Under the pieces are notes generated by a model. The model was not told the origin of the DNA. It saw only the letters and a program-made list of their open reading frames with translations, and made no database searches. From the NCBI GenBank assembly GCA_017456685.1, contig JAFTIV010000030.1, positions 1 through 23,247 of the forward strand: a DNA stretch of 23,247 nt. Direction: 5' to 3'. Positions 15,256-21,921 of this stretch are shown one piece after another. Position numbers and translations under genes: made by a program. Within the stretch, counting starts at the first letter, position 1; each line of letters starts with the position of its first letter. Origin of the DNA: Clostridia bacterium (GTDB lineage Bacteria; Bacillota; Clostridia; Oscillospirales; CAG-272).

Positions 15256-16065
15256 ATGATTATTGCTTCACGCATAAGCAAACCTAATATTATTGTACAC
15301 TATATCGATTTCACCGACTTGCCCATTACTGTTTGCGAGCTTGGCTGGGAGAAAACCTCTCCTAATCACACTTGGTCACCAAACGGCAGACCAAGATATC
15401 TTATTCATCTTATAAAAAGTGGCAAGTGTACCATTGAACGAAATGGTGTAATAACTCATTTGTCGCGTGGAGATTGCTTTATAAATTATCCCGATGAGTC
15501 AAGCATTATAAAGACTGATTTTGCAGAGCCCTGTGAGTATTATTGGATTGCCTTCAACGGAGCTTACGCAAAGCGAATTTTACGAGAAGCAACCGAAAAT
15601 CTATATCCAAAATTCAAAGAAAGCGGGCTTATAGCAATAGATACTCTACTCAAAAATGAAAATTACGACCACATAAGCTCTCTTAGCGCTCTTTTTTCCG
15701 TGCTCAATTCAATAAAGGATGAAAGCAAGCAAGAAACAATAGATTTCGTAAAAAGCGCGACAATTTATATTGAAAACAATTATTTTGAAGCCTTCAATGT
15801 AAGTAACTACGCAAAGCAAATTGGAATTTCACGCGCGCATTTTACAACCATTTTTACCAAAAGAGTTGGAATATCCCCTTACGATTATCTTATTAAAACA
15901 CGAATCGCAGTTGCTATGCGATATTTAAAAGAAAACAAGCTTTCAATTTCGCAAATTGCATACAAGGTTGGCTTTTCCTCCCTTGACCGATTTGGTAAAA
16001 TATTCAAAAAGATAACAGGTAAATCTCCAAAGGAATATAAATCTTCTATTTTAAGTATAACATAA
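15256..16065 (+). CDS. AraC-family transcriptional regulator
   Basis: The 269-residue product has an N-terminal cupin-like sensing domain (about 15-100, with RPRYLIHLIKSGKCTIERNG and RGDCFINYPDE strands) and a C-terminal pair of helix-turn-helix units: VSNYAKQIGISRAHFTTIF (182-200) and ISQIAYKVGFSSLDRFGKIF (231-250), ending with the AraC signature KKITGKSPKEY. This is the layout of AraC regulators that sense sugars or related small molecules. An in-frame TTG at 15220 would add 12 residues, but the AGGGGG site places the start at the ATG at 15256. The gene is more AT-rich than its neighbours. It is transcribed away from the LRR gene at 13686-15179, the most likely target. The ligand cannot be read. 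Confidence 0.92.
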   Translation: MIIASRISKPNIIVHYIDFTDLPITVCELGWEKTSPNHTWSPNGRPRYLIHLIKSGKCTIERNGVITHLSRGDCFINYPDESSIIKTDFAEPCEYYWIAFNGAYAKRILREATENLYPKFKESGLIAIDTLLKNENYDHISSLSALFSVLNSIKDESKQETIDFVKSATIYIENNYFEAFNVSNYAKQIGISRAHFTTIFTKRVGISPYDYLIKTRIAVAMRYLKENKLSISQIAYKVGFSSLDRFGKIFKKITGKSPKEYKSSILSIT

Positions 16066-16140
16066 ATATATTTTAATAGTCTATATCTCATTGTTTTAAA
16101 AATTCATCGTATTGTTCGACTTTATTTAATATATAATAAA

Positions 16141-16167
16141 AAATCCCAACGGAGTCCGTTGGGATTT
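16141..16167. terminator. Strong bidirectional terminator
   Basis: A 13-bp perfect inverted repeat (AAATCCCAACGGA / TCCGTTGGGATTT) around one base, effectively a hairpin with a short loop. A-runs and T-runs flank both sides, so it can end both the AraC gene (+) and the citrate synthase-to-dtxR transcript (-). Confidence 0.85.
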
Positions 16168-16287
16168 TATTGATATTATTGCTCCACAGGGCTTGTGCCT
16201 GATACTGAGTAATAGGTTACTGTTGTAAGGCTTGCGAGCGAGCACCAACGCAAGGGTGAATAGTAATCTTTTTTCGTTTTATTCTCC

Positions 16288-16653
16288 CTATTTTTTATTA
16301 AAATATTCCTTTAGCTTTTCGAAGGTTTCGTCGCTGATTACGTGCTCTATTTTGCACGCGTCCTCGGCTGCGGTCTGCTCGCTTACGCCGATTGTCTTTA
16401 AAAGCGAGGTCAAAAGAACGTGCCTTTCGTAAACCTTTTGCGCAACTGTCTTACCAGCCTCGGTAAGCTCAATTCCGCCATCCTTGGAAACGGTGATATA
16501 GCCACCGTCCTTTAAAAGGCCCATAGCGCGACTTACGCTCGGCTTAGAGAAGCCCATATATTCACACACATCTATTGCGCGGACAAAGCCCTTTTCAGCC
16601 TTTAGGCGCGATATGGATTCGAGATACATCTCGCCTGATTCCTGTAATTGCAT
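16288..16653 (-). CDS. DtxR-family iron-dependent transcriptional regulator
   Basis: The 121-residue protein has a winged helix (about 1-65, with GFSKPSVSRAMGLLKDGGYI) and a metal-binding dimerisation domain, without the SH3 domain of long DtxR proteins. Its length is close to MntR, but the metal residues are of the iron type: Met9 stands where MntR has Asp8 and DtxR has Met10. Cys100, Glu103 and His104 in DACKIEHVISDE match Cys102, Glu105 and His106 of DtxR. His78 is kept, but the positions of DtxR Glu83 and His98 are Thr and Ala, so the ancillary site looks incomplete. A GTG at 16686 would extend it by 11 residues, but AAGGAG stands before the ATG at 16653. It starts 33 bases after phosphoglucomutase and is the last gene of the transcript. 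The feo operon about 3 kb away is a likely target. Confidence 0.93.
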   Translation of the reverse strand: MQLQESGEMYLESISRLKAEKGFVRAIDVCEYMGFSKPSVSRAMGLLKDGGYITVSKDGGIELTEAGKTVAQKVYERHVLLTSLLKTIGVSEQTAAEDACKIEHVISDETFEKLKEYFNKK

Positions 16654-16686
16654 AAGACGCTCCTTTCCTTTTTTATTTATCTGCAC

Positions 16687-18357
16687 TTATGCGTTGATAA
16701 TTGCGTTGATAATGCTACGACGAGCCTCAAGCACCCTTGTAGCCTCGTCCTTGTTTTCTCCTCTTACAGAGTAGTAAACCTTAATCTTTGGCTCTGTACC
16801 TGATGGACGGATTGCAACCCAAGAGCCATCGTTAAATACGAACTTAAGCACATCCGACTTAGGAAGATTGTCAACTCCCTTTTCGTAGTCGTAAACAACC
16901 GAGATGCCATCCATTAGGTCAGTACCCCTTGCTCTCATTTGCTTCATAATTGACTTAATCTTCTCAACTCCGTCAATGCCCTTTAGGGTGAAGTTATCAA
17001 GAGTGTCAAGGTAGTAGCCGTATTTATCATAAATTTCATTCATTACATCGACAAGGGTCTTGCCTTGGTTCTTGTAATAGCAAGCCATTTCGCAAATGAG
17101 CATAGATGCAACAACCGCATCCTTATCTCTTGCGTGCATGCCTACAAGATAGCCGTAGCTCTCCTCATAGCCCATAACGAATTTATAGCCTGTTTTTTCA
17201 AAAATTCCCATCTGCTCGCCAATGAACTTAAAGCCAGTGAGGGTTTCAACAACACGACAGCCGTTTGCCTTAGCAACAACCGCGCCAAGCTCGCTTGTTA
17301 CAACGGTCTTTACAACGGTTGAGGTTTCGTCAAGGTCGTCCTTGTTCATCTTTGCAACATAATCGACAAGAAGTGCTCCTACCTGATTTCCTGTAAGAAG
17401 CTTCATTCCGTCCTTAGTGTTTACAGCGATACCAACGCGGTCACAGTCTGGGTCTGTACCGAGAATAAGGTCTGCGCCGATTTTCTCACAAAGCCTACAG
17501 CCTATGCTAAGCGCCTCTGCGTTTTCGGGGTTAGGGGAAACAACGGTTGGGAAATCTCCGTTCTTCTCCTCCTGCTCCTTAACTACAACATAATCATAGC
17601 CAAGCTCGCTAAGAACTCTACGAACAGGAACATTTCCTGTGCCGTGGAGTGGGGTATATACTATTTTTGCGCTCTTTTTGCCGATATCGTGAGCCTGCGC
17701 CTTTACACACTCGTTAAAGCTATCAAGCACGCTATTAGGAACGCTCTTTATCATTCCGCTATCTCTTGCGCTCTTTTCATTAGCAACAGGGATTGCAGAG
17801 ATATTATCTATTGCGTTTACATAAGAAATAATCTTGTTAGCATCGTCGATTAGAACCTGACAGCCCTCCTCGTCGTAAACCTTATAGCCATTATACTCTC
17901 TTGGGTTATGGCTTGCGGTTACAACGATACCAGCAACACAGCCAAGCTCTCTTACAGTAAAGGAAAGCACGGGGGTTGGCTCAAGCTGGTCGTAAAGATA
18001 TGCAGGAATATTTGCGCCTGCAAGGGTGAGTGCCGCCTCAAGTGCAAATGCGCTTGAATTATTTCTTGAATCATAAGCAATGGCAACTCCGCGAGAAACC
18101 TCAGCGCCGTACTTATCGTTAAGATAGTTAGCAAGACCTCTTGTAGCTTTTCTTATGATATATTTATTCATACGATTAGTTCCTGCGCCCATTACACCGC
18201 GAAGTCCGCCTGTGCCAAATTCGAGGTCGCGCCAGAAGCGGTCCTCTATTTCCTTTTCGTCAAGGTCAGCATTAAGCTCTTTTCTTGTTTCCTCGTCGAA
18301 AAATTCGTTTGTGCGCCAAAGCTCATAGGTATCAAGGATTTTCTTTGAAAGTGCCAT
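16687..18357 (-). CDS. Phosphoglucomutase / phosphomannomutase (alpha-D-phosphohexomutase)
   Basis: The 556-residue cytoplasmic enzyme interconverts hexose 1- and 6-phosphates, linking glycolysis with glycogen and cell-envelope sugar synthesis. All four family signatures are present in order: substrate-entry FGTGGLRGVMG (47-57), the phosphoserine loop TASHNPREYNGYK with Ser149, the magnesium loop TDPDCDRVG with Asp302, Asp304 and Asp306, the sugar-binding GYEESYGYL and the phosphate-binding RPSGTEPKIKVYY near the C-terminus. Its length fits the PgcA/PGM2-like group of Firmicutes. The ATG has a GGAG site about 9 bases upstream. It lies 59 bases downstream of aconitase; a TATAAT-like box in that gap lacks a good -35, so an internal promoter is possible but unproven. 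dtxR follows after 33 bases. Confidence 0.95.
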   Translation of the reverse strand: MALSKKILDTYELWRTNEFFDEETRKELNADLDEKEIEDRFWRDLEFGTGGLRGVMGAGTNRMNKYIIRKATRGLANYLNDKYGAEVSRGVAIAYDSRNNSSAFALEAALTLAGANIPAYLYDQLEPTPVLSFTVRELGCVAGIVVTASHNPREYNGYKVYDEEGCQVLIDDANKIISYVNAIDNISAIPVANEKSARDSGMIKSVPNSVLDSFNECVKAQAHDIGKKSAKIVYTPLHGTGNVPVRRVLSELGYDYVVVKEQEEKNGDFPTVVSPNPENAEALSIGCRLCEKIGADLILGTDPDCDRVGIAVNTKDGMKLLTGNQVGALLVDYVAKMNKDDLDETSTVVKTVVTSELGAVVAKANGCRVVETLTGFKFIGEQMGIFEKTGYKFVMGYEESYGYLVGMHARDKDAVVASMLICEMACYYKNQGKTLVDVMNEIYDKYGYYLDTLDNFTLKGIDGVEKIKSIMKQMRARGTDLMDGISVVYDYEKGVDNLPKSDVLKFVFNDGSWVAIRPSGTEPKIKVYYSVRGENKDEATRVLEARRSIINAIINA

Positions 18358-18416
18358 TGTTTTTTCTCCTTATTAGTCAAAGTTTATCAATATATTCTAT
18401 ACATTATATTCGAGCT

Positions 18417-20336
18417 TTATTCGCCCTTTGTATAAGCCAAGAGTCCGCCAGCCTTCAAAATGTCGATTTGGCGCTTTGTATAGCTACATACAACAGGGAT
18501 TTCATCATTTCCACTCTTAAGAATTATTCTACCCTTTTCCATTCCCTCAAATACATTTTCAAGCGAGAGGGTGGTGTTTTGTACGCACTTATCATAATCG
18601 TCGGGATTTTCAAAGGTCAATGGGAGAATTCCTGCGTTTATAAGGTTAGCTGCGTGAATTCTTGCAAAGCTCTTTGCAACAACCGCCTTTACACCGAGGT
18701 AAAGTGGAACGAGCGCTGCATGCTCTCTTGACGAGCCCTGACCGTAGTTAGAGCCACCAACAATTATGCTATTCTTAGCCTCGAGTGCCCTTTGAGCAAA
18801 GCTCTCATCACACACTGCAAAGCAGAATTTTGAAAGGTATGGAATATTTGAACGGTAAGGCAATATTTTAGCACCTGCAGGCATAATATGGTCTGTGGTG
18901 ATATTATCGCCAACCTTAAGGGTGAGGTTTGCCTCAATTCTGTTCTCAAGCTTCTTTGTTTCTGGGAATGGCTTAATGTTAGGTCCGCGGAGAACCTCAA
19001 CGCTCTTTGCCTCCTCAGGAGTAGCGGGCCTAAGAACTGCGCTATCGTCAATCTTGAATGCATCTGGCATTTCGATCTCCTCGTATGTGCCAAGGGTTCT
19101 TGGGTCGGTTATATAGCCTGTAAGGGCTGAGGCAACGGCAACCTCTGGAGAAACAAGATAAACCTGTCCGTCCTTAGTTCCGCTTCTACCCTCAAAGTTA
19201 CGGTTAAAGGTTCTAAGTGATACTCCTGCAGAGTTAGGGGAGAAGCCCATACCGATGCAGGGTCCGCACGCACACTCAAGAACACGAGCGCCAGCGCCAA
19301 GAATGTCGCTTAATGCACCACAGTCAGCAAGCATCGAAAGAACCTGCTTTGAGCCTGGGGAAACAGAAAGGCTTACGCTATCATCTATCTTCTTGCCCTT
19401 GAGCATTTTTGCTACTCTAAGCATATCGCGAAGTGATGAGTTTGTGCAAGAGCCGATGCACACCTGATCAACCTTAATGTGTGAGAGCTCCTCTGCTGTT
19501 TTAATGTTATCTGGGCTATGTGGGCAAGCAAGAAGTGGCTTAAGCGATGAGAGGTCGATGTCGATTATTCTATCGTAAACCGCATCAGGGTCGCTCTCGA
19601 GAGCCACGAACGCATCACCTCTGCCCTGAGCCTCAAGGAATGCCCTTGTGATTTCGTCAGATGGGAAGATTGAGGTTGTTGCGCCAAGCTCTGTGCCCAT
19701 ATTTGTAATTGTTGCTCTTTCGGGAACTGAAAGGGTCTTTATTCCCTCTCCGCCCCATTCGATGATAGCGCCTACTCCGCCCTTTACAGAAAGGATACGA
19801 AGAATTTCAAGGCTTACATCCTTTGCGCTTACCCAAGGCTGAAGCTTGCCTGTGAGGTTTACCTTGTACATTTTTGGCATAGTGATATAGTACTCACCGC
19901 CACCCATTGCAACGGCAACATCAAGTCCGCCAGCGCCCATTGCGAGCATACCGATACCGCCTGCGGTTGGTGTATGGCTATCGGAGCCGATAAGGGTCAT
20001 TCCAGGAACGCCAAAGCGCTCAAGGTGAACCTGATGGCAAATGCCATTACCAGGACGAGAGAAGCGAATTCCGTATTTCTTTGCAACGGATTGAATGTAT
20101 CTGTGGTCGTCAGCATTCTCAAAGCCCGATTGAAGAGTATTGTGGTCTATGTAAGCAACGGAAAGCTTTGTCCTTACTCTTTCAATGCCAATTGACTCGA
20201 ACTCGAGGTAAGCCATAGTTCCTGTTGCGTCCTGTGTAAGAGTTTGGTCGATGCGAAGTGCGATTTCCTCGCCAACCTTCATTTCTCCTGATACGAGATG
20301 GTTTTTAATAATTTTTTGTGCAATTGTAAGTCCCAT
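18417..20336 (-). CDS. Aconitate hydratase
   Basis: The 639-residue [4Fe-4S] enzyme isomerises citrate to isocitrate. Cluster ligands are Cys297 in CIGSCTNSS, and Cys357 and Cys360 in ECACGPCIGMG. The N-terminal QDATGTMAYLEFES, GSDSHTPTAGGIGMLAMGAGG and IIEWGGEG motifs are intact. The C-terminal swivel domain has IVGGSNYGQGSSREHAAL and a KSFARIHAANLINAGILPL strand. The length fits the compact aconitase type of anaerobes (TIGR01342-like) rather than the roughly 900-residue AcnA. It lies 14 bases downstream of the citrate synthase-type gene with an AAAGGA site of its own, so the two are almost certainly translated from one transcript and work in sequence. The isopropylmalate isomerase alternative is unlikely because this is a one-piece protein with a fused swivel domain. 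Confidence 0.95.
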   Translation of the reverse strand: MGLTIAQKIIKNHLVSGEMKVGEEIALRIDQTLTQDATGTMAYLEFESIGIERVRTKLSVAYIDHNTLQSGFENADDHRYIQSVAKKYGIRFSRPGNGICHQVHLERFGVPGMTLIGSDSHTPTAGGIGMLAMGAGGLDVAVAMGGGEYYITMPKMYKVNLTGKLQPWVSAKDVSLEILRILSVKGGVGAIIEWGGEGIKTLSVPERATITNMGTELGATTSIFPSDEITRAFLEAQGRGDAFVALESDPDAVYDRIIDIDLSSLKPLLACPHSPDNIKTAEELSHIKVDQVCIGSCTNSSLRDMLRVAKMLKGKKIDDSVSLSVSPGSKQVLSMLADCGALSDILGAGARVLECACGPCIGMGFSPNSAGVSLRTFNRNFEGRSGTKDGQVYLVSPEVAVASALTGYITDPRTLGTYEEIEMPDAFKIDDSAVLRPATPEEAKSVEVLRGPNIKPFPETKKLENRIEANLTLKVGDNITTDHIMPAGAKILPYRSNIPYLSKFCFAVCDESFAQRALEAKNSIIVGGSNYGQGSSREHAALVPLYLGVKAVVAKSFARIHAANLINAGILPLTFENPDDYDKCVQNTTLSLENVFEGMEKGRIILKSGNDEIPVVCSYTKRQIDILKAGGLLAYTKGE

Positions 20337-20350
20337 TTTTGTTTTTCCTT

Positions 20351-21709
20351 TTATTTTTTAAGCTCAGCTACCTTTGCCTCAAGCTCAGCATCGGTGATTG
20401 TTGTTTGTCTGCCGTTTTCGTATTCCAAATCAACCCATTCCTTGAGTGCGACTACGATAGGGCTACGCTTGTCAACAACGCTATCTCCCTTGAGCCTATA
20501 GTGCTCGTTCATCCAATAAGCGATGCCCGCAAGACCTGAGGTCTTTGTTACAGCAACACCTGCTGGGCGATTAAGAAGCTTCTTTGTATTGAATATGTTA
20601 TAAATCTCCTCATCCTTCAAAAGTCCATCAGCGTGAATTCCCGCCTTGGTCACATTGAAGTTTGCGCCAACGAACGGAGTCATTGGTGGGATTGTGTAGC
20701 CGATTTTCTCCTTGAAGAAATCTGCAATATCAGTAATAACGGTTGAGTCCATACCATCAAGCGTGCCCTTAAGTGATGCGTACTCAAATACCATCGCCTC
20801 AAGAGGAACATTTCCTGTACGCTCGCCTATACCAAGGAGTGAGCAGTTTACTGCGCTTGCGCCATAGAGCCAAGCGGTTGTTGCGTTCGTTACAGCCTTG
20901 TAAAAGTCGTTATGACCGTGCCACTCAAGCATCTCGCTTGGAATGTCACTATAGTGCTGTAAGCCGTAAATAATTCCTGGTACGCTTCGTGGCAATGCAA
21001 CCTCGGTATATGGAACACCATAGCCCATTGTATCACAGGCGCGGATTTTTACTGGGATTTTTGCTTCCTGAGACATCTTTTGAAGCTCGTTTACAAATGG
21101 TACAACAAAGCCATAGAAGTCAGCCCTTGTAATATCCTCAAGGTGGCATCTTGGGCGAACACCCGCCTCAAACGCATCATAAACCGCGGAAAGATAAAGC
21201 TTCATAGCCTCCGAGCGACTCATCTTTAGCTTCTTGAAGATATGATAATCCGAGGAGCTTACGAGAATACCCGTTTCCTTAATTCCAAGATTACGAACGA
21301 GCTTAAAGTCCTCCTTATTAGCTCTTATCCATGTGGTGATTTCGGGGAACTCAAGACCGAGGTCCTGACATTTTTCAATAGCCTCTCTATCCTTCTTGCT
21401 ATATACGAAAAATTCCGTTTGACGAACTATTCCCTTAGGACCGCCAAGGCGAGAAAGAAGCTTGTAGATTTCTACAATCTCATCAACGCTATATGGCTCA
21501 ACAGCCTGCTGACCATCGCGAAGGGTGGTGTCGGTAATCCAGATTTCCTCAGGCATACCGATTGGCACTCTACGATGGTTAAATGGGGTCTTTGGAACCT
21601 CGTCGTAGCTATATATTTCTCTGTAAAGGTTGGGCTCTTTCACATCTTGAAGCTGATATTTATATGACTTCTGCTCAAGCAGATTTGTTTTTGATGAAAT
21701 TTCGAGCAT
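20351..21709 (-). CDS. Probable Re-citrate synthase (homocitrate/2-isopropylmalate synthase family)
   Basis: The 452-residue protein is a DRE-TIM metallolyase: WITDTTLRDGQQ (57-68, Asp60, Arg64), RQTEFFVYS, CHLEDITRADFYGF near 188-201 and the divalent-metal motif EWHGHND (His264, His266), with a later KAGIHADG. The order and the WITDTT...GGPKGIVRQTEFF wording match the Clostridium kluyveri-type Re-citrate synthases, which condense acetyl-CoA and oxaloacetate in anaerobes lacking the classical Si-enzyme. The C-terminal LeuA regulatory domain of true isopropylmalate synthases is absent. Aconitase follows at once, supporting citrate as product. Homocitrate synthase or another acyltransferase of the family remains possible. 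The ATG has a perfect AGGAGG site, and a near-consensus promoter lies upstream. It is the first gene of the transcript, so the synthase-aconitase pair probably feeds 2-oxoglutarate and glutamate synthesis. Confidence 0.8.
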   Translation of the reverse strand: MLEISSKTNLLEQKSYKYQLQDVKEPNLYREIYSYDEVPKTPFNHRRVPIGMPEEIWITDTTLRDGQQAVEPYSVDEIVEIYKLLSRLGGPKGIVRQTEFFVYSKKDREAIEKCQDLGLEFPEITTWIRANKEDFKLVRNLGIKETGILVSSSDYHIFKKLKMSRSEAMKLYLSAVYDAFEAGVRPRCHLEDITRADFYGFVVPFVNELQKMSQEAKIPVKIRACDTMGYGVPYTEVALPRSVPGIIYGLQHYSDIPSEMLEWHGHNDFYKAVTNATTAWLYGASAVNCSLLGIGERTGNVPLEAMVFEYASLKGTLDGMDSTVITDIADFFKEKIGYTIPPMTPFVGANFNVTKAGIHADGLLKDEEIYNIFNTKKLLNRPAGVAVTKTSGLAGIAYWMNEHYRLKGDSVVDKRSPIVVALKEWVDLEYENGRQTTITDAELEAKVAELKK

Positions 21710-21752
21710 AAATTTTACCTCCTATTTTTGGTTATATATTTTTTATTAGTAT

Positions 21753-21781
21753 ATTATAACAAATTTTGCGCGCGTTGTCAA
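21753..21781 (-). promoter_or_regulatory. Sigma-A promoter of the citrate synthase-aconitase operon
   Basis: On the minus strand TTGACA (21776-21781), 17 bases, TATAAT (21753-21758): an exact consensus promoter. The spacer contains CGCGCGC, GC-rich for this AT-rich gap. No GTTAGC-N4-GCTAAC palindrome is seen here. Confidence 0.9.
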
Positions 21782-21829
21782 GATAAAGTATATTAAGGCT
21801 ACAAATTTTCGTTTTTTCATAAATTGGTA

Positions 21830-21858
21830 TTGAATTGGGGGGTGAAATTTGTTATACT
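21830..21858 (+). promoter_or_regulatory. Sigma-A promoter of the DUF1538 gene
   Basis: TTGAAT (21830-21835), 17 bases, TATACT (21853-21858). Transcription would start near 21865, giving a leader of about 57 bases. Confidence 0.7.
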
Positions 21859-21867
21859 ATATAAAAA

Positions 21868-21883
21868 GTGTGCCTCGGCACGC
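21868..21883 (+). other. Small hairpin in the leader of the DUF1538 gene
   Basis: GTGTGCCTCGGCACGC folds into a 6-bp stem with a CTCG loop, followed by CTTTTGTTTAATT. It starts right at the predicted transcription start and could be a weak attenuator or an mRNA 5' stabiliser. Confidence 0.4.
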
Positions 21884-21921
21884 CTTTTGTTTAATTACTA
21901 ATTAACTCTAAGGAATGAAAA

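Noticed and set aside
15180-15281. Upstream extension of the second LRR gene by 34 codons
   Set aside because: It would overlap the divergent araC start and put a polar stretch before a clear signal peptide; AAGGAG supports the ATG at 15179.
16687-16710. Short tandem DNA repeat at the end of the phosphoglucomutase gene
   Set aside because: It merely encodes a repeated Ile-Ile-Asn-Ala at the C-terminus, and two copies are too few to suggest anything beyond local slippage.
18285-18731. Open frame of 148 codons on the plus strand spanning the aconitase-phosphoglucomutase junction
   Set aside because: It covers the ends of two well-supported genes on the other strand and has no start signals of its own.
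21242-21667. Open frame of 141 codons on the plus strand opposite the citrate synthase-type gene
   Set aside because: It is antisense to conserved coding sequence, without ribosome site or promoter, and its translation has no recognisable domain.
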